Part shown: positions 21,969-33,300 of the stretch, one piece after another
Layout of the letters: the number at the start of each line of letters is the position of its first letter
How positions within the stretch are numbered: position 1 is the first letter of the stretch
NCBI GenBank assembly: GCA_950295325.1
Contig: OX485807.1
Location: 42,808,440-42,872,439 of the forward strand
Source: Polytrichum commune
Taxonomy: Eukaryota > Streptophyta > Polytrichopsida > Polytrichales > Polytrichaceae
DNA length: 64,000 nucleotides
Reading direction: 5' to 3'
Program-made: the position numbers and the translations under genes
Notes under the pieces: model-generated
What the model was told of the DNA's origin: nothing
Database searches by the model: none
What the model saw: the letters and a program-made list of their open reading frames with translations, nothing else

Positions 21969-21988
21969 TTAGTTATCGTCCTCTGAAT
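21969..21988 (-). other. LAG1: Terminal micro-exon of the ceramide synthase gene
   Basis: The exon ending at 22403 would otherwise read through its splice donor (GATCAG|GTTTAC) into an unrelated tail. Joining it to the acceptor TGTGACAG|ATTCAG at 21989 completes an Asp codon and adds SEDDN and a stop, restoring the conserved acidic end. Only 17 coding nucleotides plus stop lie in this exon. Confidence 0.75.
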
Positions 21989-24900
21989 CTGTCACAGCCC
22001 ACATTGCAATCTCTTAACAACACTAGGATAGCCTGAACCTATTGTCAAACTAAGTTCTTCCGTAAAAAAAACCAAAATGATGCAAACCTATTGTACCGTA
22101 TAATATAGCTCAACCCAACACCAATGCCGGACCTATGACCACTTGAATTTCAAGAGGGGCTTCATTTCAGAATGCAAACCTTGGACCTCCTGGGATCTTT
22201 CATTTATGAGAGAGCCTTCATAGAATCATAGCTTTGGTGTTGGTTTTAGGTTGAGGTACCTTATATAATGTTCAATTTCCTGAGATGATAATTTTGTGGT
22301 GCGCTTCGTGACTAACAATCATCACTTTTGTTTGCCTTCCAACATACATTGAAAACGGAGCCTCCAATAACTATATGGTGATGGAATGTGGTGTGAGTAA
22401 ACCTGATCGGACGTCTTCACCCACTTTGCCCCGGTTTTGGAGCTGCCGAATGAGCATCCGCCAAATCAGGATCCACCAATAGACATGTAGAACAAATAGT
22501 GTGATGAGGAGGGTGTTTTCAATGTAATACTGGTTGAAATCTTTTCGCCTACTCATGTCCATGTACTGCAACGCCTCTATGCTGCCAATCCAAACATCCG
22601 CCCTTGTTATTCCATGTGATGAAATAAGGAAGAAAGCTCTTGCCTTGCGACTCTCGTGTGTGTTTGGTAATGATACTCCACACATACTATTTCGAGCATA
22701 TCAACAGCCACGGCGGCCCCAAGAAGTGGAAGCCAGCCCCACCTCTTGAAGGCCTCTCCCAAATGTATAAAACAAAACTGCCATTGACCACTTTTGACCA
22801 AAGAAAGGGACAATTTGAAGGGTTCCTGAAAGTTGAAGTATAGTTGACACTGCCAAGCTCCACCTGCCACTTACCCTCGGCAGGAGAATAATTCGGCAAG
22901 GGTTGGAGTAAACATGTTGTGATTCTCAAAAAAACGAACATCTTCAAGCTAAGTGCCACAACCAGGTCCCCGTGGAACATGGCATCTTGTTTATCTCGAA
23001 TGGGTGAGGAAGCATGAGGCTTAGTAATTTTATGTGATAAAAATATATAGGAACTTTCATAAATGCAGGGTGAATTTCCCAAACATGAAGGGCATTTTCT
23101 ACCTGATGCTCCAGATAATCCAGAAGGGGAAGATGATGAGACGAAGAAGTAACCACGAGAGGACGAATAAGCCAAAGAGCACACTTGCGCCCACCTCATA
23201 GCCGGAATACTTGCACAGCTTTGCAGCCTCCAGAAACACATCACTAATGTCATGCAGTAGGAGCGTGCTCACCCCTGCTCGGTATGATCTGCACATCGAC
23301 CGCACACAACAACACCGTAATCAAAACAAAAGTTATAAATGTGACTTTCGGATAACAGTACGAATTAGGCTAGGTAAGGTAAGCGGCCCTCATTCGGTTA
23401 CTTATCTTTAATGGACACCTATGTTTGAGTGCTCAGTGGTTAGGTGTGGATCTAAGAACGGACACCAGAAAAGCATGTGTTTAGAAGAGATTGAAGTATA
23501 TGTTCACGACATGTTCACCATTCTGAAGTCAATACAGTCAAGATAAATTGGGGGGAGGGGGGAGCTATGTGACCTACTTATGGCTCCCTGGCTGTCACCT
23601 TTAGAAATCCGTATCAACTCAGGGTGGGCTCCAAATTCTCTGCAGTTGAACCTGGCTTCTCCTTCCACATTTGTGGATCACCCAAACTTAAGAGTTTGCG
23701 AATTGGAGTTGAATTTGATAGCGACCAGGAAAAAGTAACCATATAAGACACATCTACCTTACGTTGAGCAATTGATTCTGTGAGGTTTGAGGTTTAGTAC
23801 CCATTAATGTAGGATTCGACCATGAGGAAGATGGTGATGACATGGTGGGTCATCATGACACCAAAGTCTTTCCGCCGAGTCTCCCACACCACCAGAGCAG
23901 CCAAGCTGTACATATAGAACCCGCATTGCACCGCGTAGAGCACCTTCAGTTTGAACCTGCATGCATCCGATAGGTTTCAAAACAATGTTGTGCGAGTATC
24001 TAGGTTCAACCTGGGTCTCAATTAGGGTACGTATATGGGTATGAAATACCCGACCTCAGTCGGTATCACATACTTCATTACTGATATTCACACCCACTTG
24101 ATAATTTGCTCATATACCATTTCAGAACTCCATGGTATCACCTCTACACCCTTGAACAATTTACAAAAAAAAATTGATACCATGACCTGCCGGGACCGAA
24201 TTATAAGTTCATTATCAATACCCTTCACGCACTGGTAAATGGAAAGATGCAAGTTCTGCACAACACTGGTATCAATCGCCCAGCTACCTGCGGTGAACTT
24301 AGGTTCTGGGTTTTAAGACCAGGTTTTCTCTAATTTTTAAGAAACCAACCTACGAGTACTTTTCTACCCTACTTTAAAAAGACATACTTGATGGTGTGAT
24401 TTGGCCAGCCGTTCCAAAAGTATTCGGTTTTGCCCAACCACGGCTCGTTCCGGGTGAAGAAGAGCAAGGCGGCCTCCACTGCAAAGTAGTAGGTGAGCTT
24501 CCAAGCAGACTCTGTGAACTTGGACACCTTTTTCTCCCCAGCCTCCCGCACGTGCTTCTTCATGATCATTCCCCTATTCGGGAAAATCACCCTCCTTGCA
24601 AGTTTCTGCACACAAAATTCATGGTCGCTCAGAACTACACTGAGAAATTCATATGTTCATACATTTCTAATCAGAATTTATCAACTCCTCATGATTGTGA
24701 CCAGTTCCTTTTTGAAGGAAATCACCCAGTCGAAATGTGCACAACAGGAACATGGACACGAGCACTGAGGAACCACTGAGGACTGTAAATTAAGGAGCCA
24801 AGATACGATAGGAATCAGCACATTTTGGCTTCAACAGTAACCTTAGGAATGTGTTTGTTATCCCCATACGAATTGCACAACCAAAATTTGAACAAAATTG

Positions 24901-25216
24901 GATCCGCACTGTAAACATGTGATAAGAAACAGCAGAATTGGATTTCAACAGCAACCTTAGAAATTGGGTTTTTATCTCTATACGAAATTGCACAACCAAA
25001 ATCTGAGCTAAATTGGATCCACACTTGAAGCATGTGATAAGAAACAGCAGAATCTGGTTTTGGAACCTCAGAGTTGTTTACCTGGTAAACGAAGCCATCG
25101 AGGAGGAGACGCAGAGCCGGGAAGAGCATGGCAAAAATGATAGCCATCGAGTAGTCTTGCCAACGCGGGAAACTCTCATACTCCCAAAAATTTGGCTTTC
25201 CATATCGCACACCCAT
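21969..25216 (-). CDS. LAG1: Ceramide synthase (LAG1 / TLC-domain sphingosine N-acyltransferase)
   Basis: Catalyses acyl-CoA-dependent N-acylation of a long-chain base to give (dihydro)ceramide in the ER membrane. Six exons, minus strand: 25216-25082, 24605-24388, 23956-23801, 23288-23103, 22581-22403, 21988-21969. All junctions are GT-AG and the sum is 894 nt, giving 297 residues; plant LAG1 proteins are about 300. The start has a good context (GCCATGG). Seen in the product: FPRWQDY near the N-terminus, NEPWLGKTEYFW in the second exon, the Lag1 motif ETRRKDFGVMMTHH (about residues 143-156, with the His pair needed for activity in the family), LHDISDVFLE (182-190), several membrane segments, and a C-terminal EDVRSDSEDDN that matches the DxRSDxE-type tail of ceramide synthases. 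There is no homeobox-like domain, as in plant and fungal members. No frameshift or stop, so it is probably functional. The weakest call is the 20-nt last coding exon, supported by frame and by the expected tail. Confidence 0.93.
23409..23510. repeat. Dispersed repeat O in ceramide synthase intron 3
   Basis: The words GGACACCTATGTTTGAGTG, GGTTAGGTGTGGATC and AAGAACGGACACCA recur at 51560-51680 (forward) and 37485-37570 (reverse). Sits in the intron between 23289 and 23800. Confidence 0.6.
24030..24290. repeat. GTATCA-rich repeat N, copy in ceramide synthase intron 2
   Basis: Within the 431-bp second intron (23957-24387), with repeated GGTATCA / TGATACC words like 13755-14200. It makes up over half of the intron, so the ancestral intron was probably shorter. 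Confidence 0.45.
24817..25065. repeat. Tandem duplication in ceramide synthase intron 1
   Basis: Two units of about 114 bp (24817-24930, 24931-25045) and a partial third. Shared words in order are TTCAACAG-AACCTTAG, TATACGAA-TTGCACAACCAAAAT, AATTGGATCC and GCATGTGATAAGAAACAGC. The array fills half of the 476-bp intron and ends close to the splice donor at 25081. Confidence 0.85.
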
Positions 25217-26087
25217 GGCTACCGAATTGTTGTTACACTAAAAGAATGACTTGGTGACCTCATGCATGAGAATCAATCAGAAACTCCCATAAAAATCTAC
25301 GGGGCAGGGTTTGGGCGAAATTTGTGTTCCCATTTGCATCCCTGCAGATCGTCGCCCACAATGACAGCAAGCACAACTTTGATTCAAGCATGGACAGAGA
25401 AACAAACAAAACTAAATTACAATAATAAGGCTAAAGAGAAACTATGGAACCTTCAGGTTTATCTTCAAGAATTCAATGGAAAGTTCAATTACTACAATCC
25501 AGGGATGACTGAAATCACTGCATATTCAATCTCGTGTCCTCAAAATCCTAACACTTGAGATTTTGCATTTCCAAACTAACCTTAATAAAATTCATCATGC
25601 GAGTGTCATTAATCACTCGCACCTGGCAACTACGAAAGGTATGCAACATCGGACAAAACCTTGGGTATCATCGTCTTCAATGATTTCTATCCACCACCTC
25701 GTTCATGAACTCCATTGCTCAAATTTCTCCGCTCAATTTTCTTTTCACTCAAAGAAACTGGATTCATCTGCACAAGATCGGTGACCGAGCTCGCATTGTG
25801 CTCCCTCAAATCATCCAATAAAATTGAAGCGATGTTCCGAGAAGGTGAGATTGTGATGGAAGCCCGAGAAGGGGAAAGAAATTTGCAGACGTGGGTCGAT
25901 CCTGTATTGCCTTGATTTAAATTCCAAGAAGAGGAAAGAGGGAGTGACGGACGAGCGACGCTTTCTGTCGTTCCCAGCCCTGGGAAGACTGGCGACCCAA
26001 AAACCGTTACGTGATGGCACCCTCCGTTTCCCCGGGTGACCCCCCGCCACCCCCCAGAGGAGTCATTCCTTTGTCAAGAAACTTCAG
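25217..26087 (-). promoter_or_regulatory. 5' flank and presumed promoter of the ceramide synthase gene
   Basis: Upstream of the start codon at 25216. A GC-rich block at about 25920-26060 contrasts with the AT-rich surroundings and may mark the transcription start region. A 5' untranslated intron is possible because an acceptor-like TTCGGTAG lies immediately before the start codon context. I cannot identify a TATA box with confidence. Confidence 0.35.
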
Positions 26088-26220
26088 TAAATATGTGCAA
26101 TTAGGTACCAATAGTTTAAACATGTGCAATTAGGCGCCAATTGTTTAAATATGTGCGACTAGGTGCCAATAGTTTAAATATGTGCAATTAGGCGCCAATT
26201 GTTTATATATGTGCAATGTG
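26088..26220. repeat. About 30-bp minisatellite, 4-5 units
   Basis: Unit AATATGTGCAATTAGG-GCCAAT-GTTTA. Odd units carry CCAATAG and even units CGCCAATTG, so the array also has a 60-bp higher-order period. The last unit runs into the left inverted end of the element at 26199-26667. Confidence 0.85.
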
Positions 26221-26667
26221 GTACACCCTAAACTCCGTAATATCAACCCCCATAACGTCACTCACTCTCTAATATCCCGAAACCCTAGGGAACGGATGTT
26301 CATAGTTCAAATCTCACTCCCTATTGTCACATTTCTCTCCCTTATATCACAAATTTTTTATTAATGCAAACCACCAAATAAGCCAACCCACATCCACGTA
26401 TTGTGCCATGTGTCAACATGTGGAGTGTCGCCTTCTTATTCTTCTTCATATGCCACTTGTTGATTGTTGGTGCATGCGTCTACCACATCGCCCAGGAAGG
26501 CCAAGTTGTCCACACACCTCCTTTGTGTTATTCCATAATGTCACATGCTGCACTAATTCTATAGTATCACGCATCCATGTTAACACTACAAGACTCCATA
26601 ATACCACGTGCACTTTGGTTGCCACAGGTGTGATACTACGGAGTTTAGAGTGTACCTAATTGTTATA
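26199..26667. mobile_element. Foldback-like element M with tandem-repeat end
   Basis: The inverted ends share GGTACAC-CTAAACTCCGTA-TATCA, preceded on both sides by TTATATA and CAAT. The left end is continuous with the minisatellite at 26088, whose units resemble the outermost part of the TIR. No coding capacity. Single copy here, class unknown. Confidence 0.6.
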
Positions 26668-26910
26668 TAAGTTTTTTCTTTTGGTACCATGATAAGAAAT
26701 ATTCGAAATAGTGTGGAATGTCAATATATTAATGTGGGGCAACCAAATTGCAGATATCACCCCAAGATTGACGGCCAAGGATTTGTGGTGTATTTGTAAA
26801 CTCAATCATTACAAAGGTGATGTATCACAACGAACTATTCTATGGTCCGGAAATGGGTATCTTTAGACGATCCAACTCCGGAAGTTGTTTCAAAGACCTC
26901 CAAATTGGAC
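26668..26910. other. Intergenic spacer
   Basis: A short stretch between two elements. Nothing recognised. Confidence 0.35.
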
Positions 26911-26912
26911 TA

Positions 26913-27598
26913 AGGTAGAGGGTGCTTAAACCAACACTTTAAGCTATTGCACATACATATGGCTATGTGGTTGATATATAAAATATATATTCATATTAGC
27001 CTTTGGGCTAATCATAGGTATCAAGAAAGAAAAAACATTTTTAGTCTCAATTGAATATTTGATGAATATTCAAAGTCAAAACTACTAGCTTCCTTATACC
27101 AATTCATAGGCCCCGTGTATGGCAACCTTGCATATGATGAGGACCCCCACCTTCATTGCCTAGAACCAACATAACATAGCTGGGTACTAGACCCAAACTA
27201 CATCAAAGCCCAAGTAGTAATGGTATGCAAAGCCACACGGCTACCTCCATGATCCTTCCCGGTTTGCTTGCAAAACCATCACCTTGCATCCCGGGAACTG
27301 ATCCCCTTGCATCCCAGGAAATGACCTTGTTGTGCTTTGTGGGCCTACCTCCTTGGCGTTGTGAATAGAATGACTAGAATAGGCATTGACAAGCCACCCT
27401 AATCCCACCATGAACCAACCCGAGATAGAGTGGAGCCTGTTACACCAATGGCACTTAATGGCACCTAAAACAGTCACTCCATGGGCCTAGACACTCCTAC
27501 ACCTCCGGGTACGGTTCAAGGTTGTAGAGTGTTGGCAATTGGGAGGCATTTATAGGTGTTGGTTTTGGATGGGGTGTTGGTTTTAGCACCATCTACCT
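26913..27598. mobile_element. TA-flanked element P, copy 1
   Basis: Left AGGTAGAGGGTGCTTAAACC; right inward AGGTAGATGGTGCTAAAACC. TA lies on both sides (26911-12, 27599-600). One end of a second copy is at about 62709-62740. An internal duplication of CTTGCATCCC occurs at about 27283-27310. Non-coding. Confidence 0.75.
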
Positions 27599-27654
27599 TA
27601 GTGTGATCCAATTGGAACTAATCAATGTCCAACTTTATAGAGGGTTGTTTTTCT

Positions 27655-28100
27655 TATTGTAACCTCTTCATCCATAATGAATGAGTTCATATAGACACCG
27701 TGAAGTCCAAGTCAAGATCGGCTACACTACACTTATGGTTTAGCGTGGTCCACACCATTCATAGTTGATCTTCACAAGTTATTACATAATCACTCAAATT
27801 GAGGTATGTGGCCCTATTGTGGGAACTTCCAACTCTATAAACAATTTTGGGCGTTGAAGATGATCGGGAATTATCTTACGCAATTAGCAATTATGAATCA
27901 TGAAGATTGTTGTGTCAAGTTACAAGATTGCAATTGAGCTACACAATTCATAGGAGACCAAAGTGAGACTTCTCTTTCACTTTGAGCGATCACATAGACC
28001 CTCCCAATTGTCCTATTTATTGAACCTAGAGTAGACATGGTTCAATCTCATCACAAGTCATGTATTTTTGGAGTAGTTTTGTCATCTATCACTTATAATA
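27655..28100. repeat. Dispersed repeat Q fragment
   Basis: Shares ATGTGG-CC-ATTGTGGG and the following ACTTCCAAC with the stretch at 54740, and its first 70 bp resemble 4430-4520. Part of the same decayed family as 54110-55020; no readable frame here. Confidence 0.45.
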
Positions 28101-28284
28101 TAGGCATCCAATCAAGAGGAGGGACCACAATAAGGCTCACATCCCTTATCCTCAACCTAGGCTTAAGAGGAAGACCATGAGGAAGACACACTATGTTATC
28201 ATTGTAAACTAGGATTCGAATGCCACCTAAAAGCTAACAACGAAACAAAGGCCATATCCGCAATGACAATGACCACTACAATAT

Positions 28285-28609
28285 ATAATGTATGTCAAAA
28301 TCCTAGTGTTTCCAAGTCCAGCCGGTTACATGTTGCGCTCTTATGGTTTTTCTCTCTTGATTTAGGGTATCTTTCATACATTCCTTTAAAACAATCTCGA
28401 ACTTCAACCAGCCACATCTCAAACTCAAGCAGTGGATGAGTGCTGGCAGGAACGGAGGAGATCAGGGGAAAGTTACATCGGTCAAATCCGACGGTCGAGA
28501 AAGCACAGGCAACATGGCCTCACCAGAAGCCAGAAGCTGCTTTCATCGCCCATAGACTTCTTCTCGACAAGTTCATTTGTAATTAACAGTCGGTTCACCC
28601 CGCTCATTG
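28285..28609. mobile_element. MITE family F, copy 5, with insertion
   Basis: Carries ATCCTAGTGTTTCCAAGTCC and GGTTACATGTTG and ends CACCCCGCTCATTG. The left TIR is lost. The F body is interrupted near 28432-28570 by GC-rich sequence that is absent from the other copies. Confidence 0.7.
28432..28570. other. GC-rich insert in MITE F
   Basis: About 140 bp between family F motifs CTCAAACTCAA and AAGTTCATTTG. Clearly GC-richer than its host, with no TIRs or poly-A, and open in one frame for its full length, but with no recognisable product. Could be captured host DNA or repair filler. Confidence 0.55.
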
Positions 28610-28667
28610 GTTTACAATGAATGTTGAGCAAGACAAATATAATTGGTGACACTAAGTACAATAATTA
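28610..28667. mobile_element. Inverted left end of MITE family B
   Basis: Reverse complement of the family B left end (from GGTTTACAAT through TTGAGCAAGAC to AATTAGTG before TA). It faces the forward copy beginning at 28730, so the two form an inverted pair with a 62-bp spacer. Confidence 0.7.
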
Positions 28668-28729
28668 GTGTAGTTTCCCCAAAACTTAGTCGATCTGGTG
28701 GGTAAAATTAAAATAAATATCCCCATTAA

Positions 28730-29089
28730 AATTGCATTTAGTGGCACCAATTTCGTCTGCCTTGCTCAATACTAAATATAAACTGCCCATGTACTGACAC
28801 CAACACTAATTGTAACCTAACATTATTTTCTATTCCTTGCTACAATTTTTGAGCATTATAGATATAAAATGTTGCAATAGCTTACTTACTAAAACAAATT
28901 CATCTAGATTTCAATCATCCATGACAATACTTCACTACTACAAAAATGTCTGGATGCAGATTAGACCAAACTTTGTTTCAATAATTGGCACTTAGATGAA
29001 CTTCTAGTACGTTGGGATGTCTTCTAGTACGAGAGAAGTCACCAGAGTGACAGAAAAATACCACATGACACTTCGTAAGATATTGAATG
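28730..29089. mobile_element. MITE family B, copy 2
   Basis: Aligns with 20075-20433 and 49618-49979 (TTAGTGGCACCAATT, CTTGCTCAATACTAA, CATCCATGACAATA, CACATGACACTT) and ends before TA at 29090. The extreme left terminus is missing. Confidence 0.78.
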
Positions 29090-29091
29090 TA

Positions 29092-30392
29092 GGAGTTGTT
29101 TGTGGAGCTTCAAAATACACAACTGCCCACTGACTCATTCCCAGACGCATGCTCAATCATGCTTTCGTACTTCATTTGATAGATACATTACAAATTTATT
29201 TTCTTTCAATACCTATTTAGAAGCATGACACTCGCTAACCTCGCCATACAAAATTAAACTGACAACTCTGTCCACAACCTAGAAACAAATACCCTCATGA
29301 AAAGAATCTAGACTACGCCACCAATATATATACGTTTTCATCAGGATTCTATTTTTAAATGGCAGCATTAGTTCCCACGCTCTCCAACACCCTCAAGTTC
29401 GATTAATGAAAACTAATCTTCTCATTTCAGAGAAGGATAACCTGTTGAGAAAACGTAGGATCGGTGCACGCACAACCACAACAAAACTCAAAACCCTAAA
29501 CGTAGACTCTTGTTTTGAAAACACCTTTTGAAACAGACAGAAACGTGTTTCATTGCAAACACATTTCCAAACATATTTGCATATGTTCGGAATTGTGTAT
29601 GCTTCTATGTAGAAGTCAAACTTAACGAGATCTATGAGAGCCCTTCAGCAATTCGCTCAACAGCAAATACTAGCATCTTTCAAGAACAAAGAACAAGGAA
29701 GCAAACGAGCACAGAAGAGCCTTCCTGAAGACCCTCATTGAAGGATCCACCTGAAAGCAGAAATGGAAAGCACCAGGAAACAAGACTGACAAAAGCCACA
29801 AAAACCTGAAAGGGGGCATCATTTCATTGTGTGCCTGATTAAAAAAATGGTCATAGGTAAGCAGCTAGCAGTTTTGTCAACCTACATCACCTGGTGGTGA
29901 TGATGGTCACACAGAAGACTACAAACCCCTGAAAATAAGAAACAATTTTATACGGCTCAAAACCAACATCTTGCAGCTCACCAGAAATGTCGCCTTTTAC
30001 CTTATGCTCGGGGTTCCGTAAAATGCATTTCAAAGACGGAAGAGTTCTCCATGCAGGCCAACAAGCCCTGAGAAAAACTGCATTTATCCTGAAGAAGGGT
30101 TGATGCTTGTTTCCAGGAGTCTTCAGAGCTACATTAGCAGCAGCAATAGATGATGGCTTACGACGATGGTAATACAACCCCCTAGAAACCCCTCTTGGTC
30201 AGTTGTGACCACAACCCACTGGGTCACATATTTTTTCACTTCTCTGAGTCTCGATGCTGTCTGTCTGTCTCTCTACAATAAATGCCTATGAGCTATAAAT
30301 CACAACCCCATCCTCCAGACATCTAATTGCTGAACCCCTCTAGACCAAGAATGTACATGTTACTTCTACAACTACACCATCCTGAGTTGCAC
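29092..30392 (-). other. 3' flank of the nonaspanin gene
   Basis: Downstream of the stop codon at 30393 (minus strand). It should contain the 3' untranslated region. A 96-codon minus-strand frame at 29887-30177 has no family motifs and no splice link to the gene, so I do not call it. No repeats recognised. Confidence 0.4.
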
Positions 30393-33300
30393 TTAATCAA
30401 TCTTCACTGAGGCGTAGATCATTCTCACAAACCAGTAGCAGGCATAGAAACCTATCGTTCCAGTCAGTACAAAGAAGGAATATGAGATGATCACCATGTA
30501 TCCAAAGTACAAAACTCCTGAAACCACCTTAGTGATGTCAAGCTTTGTGAAGAAGTAGAACGCAGCATAGAGGAAAAGGTAGAGTGCTGATGACCCAGCA
30601 GTCAAATATGCCCTCCACCACCAGTGGTAGTCCTCACTGCATAGTTGGAAGTAGCAGAGCACAATTGTGATCTCAGCACAAGTGACCATGAGGATTATGA
30701 ACACAATGAAGAGGAACCCAAAAATGTAGTAGAACTGGTGCAGCCAGATTGAAGTCAATATGAAGAAGAGCTCGATAAACACAGCGCCAAAGGGTAGAAT
30801 TCCTCCGATCAGGATGGAGAACATAGGGCGCATGTACCAGGCCTGCTCTGGCACCTGTCTGGGGATCTTGTTGGTCCTCACAGGGTCTTCAACAGCTGGT
30901 TTCTTGAAGCCAAAATAGCTGCCAATGAAGACCAAGGGCACAGAGATTCCAAACCAAAGCAAAACCAGAGCGAACATGGTTGTAAATGGTACAGCTCCAG
31001 ATGACTTCTGGCCCCAGATAAGAGCATTCAAGAGGAAGAAAATCACGAACACAACAGCTGGGAACATAAACGCAGTCCTCAATGTGTTAAGCTTCCAGTC
31101 TGTGCCCTTGAACATCTTGTACAGACGAGCCGACGAATACCCAGCGAACAATCCCATGAAAACCCACAAAAGAAGCATTGCTGTCATGAGTCCACCCCTG
31201 TTTGCTGGAGAGAGGAAGCCTAGAACAGCAAAGATCATCGTAACAAGGGTCATGCCAAAGAATTGCACTCCTGTACCCACATAAGCACACAGCAAACCGG
31301 CATGACCGGGAGGCCTGAACACATCCCCATGAACCAATTTCCAGCCAGTTTCTTCTTGAGCTTCTTCTTGAGTTTCGAGCTGATTGTACTTTGAAATATC
31401 GCGATGCAATGTACGCATCATGATCATGGCTACCATGCCAGAAAGGAAGAGTACAATCATGAGAGAATTGATGATTGAGAACCAGTGAATTTGGTCATCT
31501 TGCATCAGAAGATAAGTATCCCAACGCGATGCCCACTTCACTTCACTTGGCTGCGCATACACCAAAAGGTATGAATAAGTCACTGAGGTTTACTAGGTTG
31601 CTTACACCCTGGTGTCTCATAATTATCAACAAACATGAATGTGCAAAACTTCAAAACAGTCAACGTTACCATTCTTAGAGTATAAACACCTAGAAGTTTT
31701 GGGCTGTCAATAAACTGAATTGCTATGGCCAGCCCTATCACTACATTAGCAGTCAATGATACTAAAATGGTATAATTTCTTACCTTGAAGGCCACATCGT
31801 AAGTAAATATAATCTCCTCATTGGCAGTAACTTCCTGAGGAGGTTGATGGCTGGTCACAAAAACCTTTGATGCTGGATTGCAGGTCTTCAATTTTGTACT
31901 CTTATCTTCCCATGATTTTTCATACTCATGCTTCACACTGCACACAAGATAAGTGCGTTAGGGACATCACCTAAACTAGTAATAGGGGCACATTGCATTC
32001 GCAAAAATAAACCACTTCTAAATGTGTGAGCTTCTCATTTAGTGTGAAGCACAGTTCCTTGATCTAACCTAAATGTACGAGAATCTCCTGCCAATAATTC
32101 AGATTTCCAGAATTTCGGAAATGTGGCCAGAAAATATTCAAAATACCGTTCTTCAAAATGACTAGACAGTACATGCTCATAAAACATAACAAATGACATA
32201 CCTCATAGGGGTCACCTCAAACCCAACAATCCGAGAAGTTGAGGTTTCAGAGTCCCGATGATATAACACAACAAAGCTAAGATGATTGAAGATGAAGTAC
32301 TTCTCTTCCTTGTTGCCCTGCGAGAAAGGCCAAAGAGTTCGCTGATGCATCATAATTCAGCCCATCAGCAGACTTGAGTACCAATTAGAAACAGAAGAGA
32401 AAAACAACATTTCAAAAACATTAAAACATCACACTCACAGTTTCATAAGAGGCCTTGAATCCAATGGGAAAACCACGATCATATGTAACACCTTCGTTCC
32501 TCCTTCTAACCACAGCCACTGGAAGGTTGTCCAAAATCCTGCAGGTGCAAGTGGCACATTAAAACAGACACTTGCAAATAACTCAAACCAGAAGAAGTAG
32601 CACTCCAATCAGCAGAAGCTACAGAATTTAAATGAAATGACACAGACCAACAAATGTCAACTTCTCATGGGCAATTAAAGAGGGAGATAAGACACCAGAA
32701 CATACATGTTGACTCTGTAGTCGTTCTCAATTCTGTCTTTGAACCCCTTGGCAGACTTATCTGAGAGCTTTTCAATCCGACAGACAATCTTGCATTGCTT
32801 ATCTTCCTTCATTTTGAACTGGAGAATGGACAAGTAAGAAGGCATTAGTCACTAACGCTGGCACACTAACAAACTCTTAATGAGGTCCATAATAAATAAT
32901 AACTATAGATTCATAATATTAATTGAGGCATCTTATAGCCGACATGTGCCCAAAACTGCGTCTCTTTCAGCCTAAGAGGAAAACCTAAACTGCTTAGCAT
33001 TTCTCTAGGAACATGCGCCAGAAAATAAACAAAGGACCAGTCAACTGCAGATAAAGTCGCATCAAGCTCTAATCTCACAGGTATACGTCCAATTCTTCAG
33101 GCACTAGAAACTCTAATGAATTGCAGTAAAGCTTCAGCTATTCAAAAATCAACAAAAATGTACAACGTGTCAGAATACCTACAGTGTGATTAAAAATAAC
33201 TTACTCTCTCGCACTCCATTGCAAAATATACATTTAAGAAAAAAAAATTCAATCATATATGAATAATTATAAATTGGCAGGACGATAGAAATATGGAACT

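Noticed and set aside
22687-23253. 188-codon minus-strand frame across ceramide synthase exon 4 and intron 4
   Set aside because: It overlaps the true exon in another frame and is low-complexity downstream; the spliced 297-residue frame is clearly the real one.
26088-26220. Spaced direct repeats as a CRISPR array
   Set aside because: The units are directly contiguous with no unique spacers, and the genome is eukaryotic.
29887-30177. 96-codon minus-strand frame downstream of the nonaspanin gene
   Set aside because: No recognisable motif, no splice link, and located where the 3' untranslated region and flank are expected.
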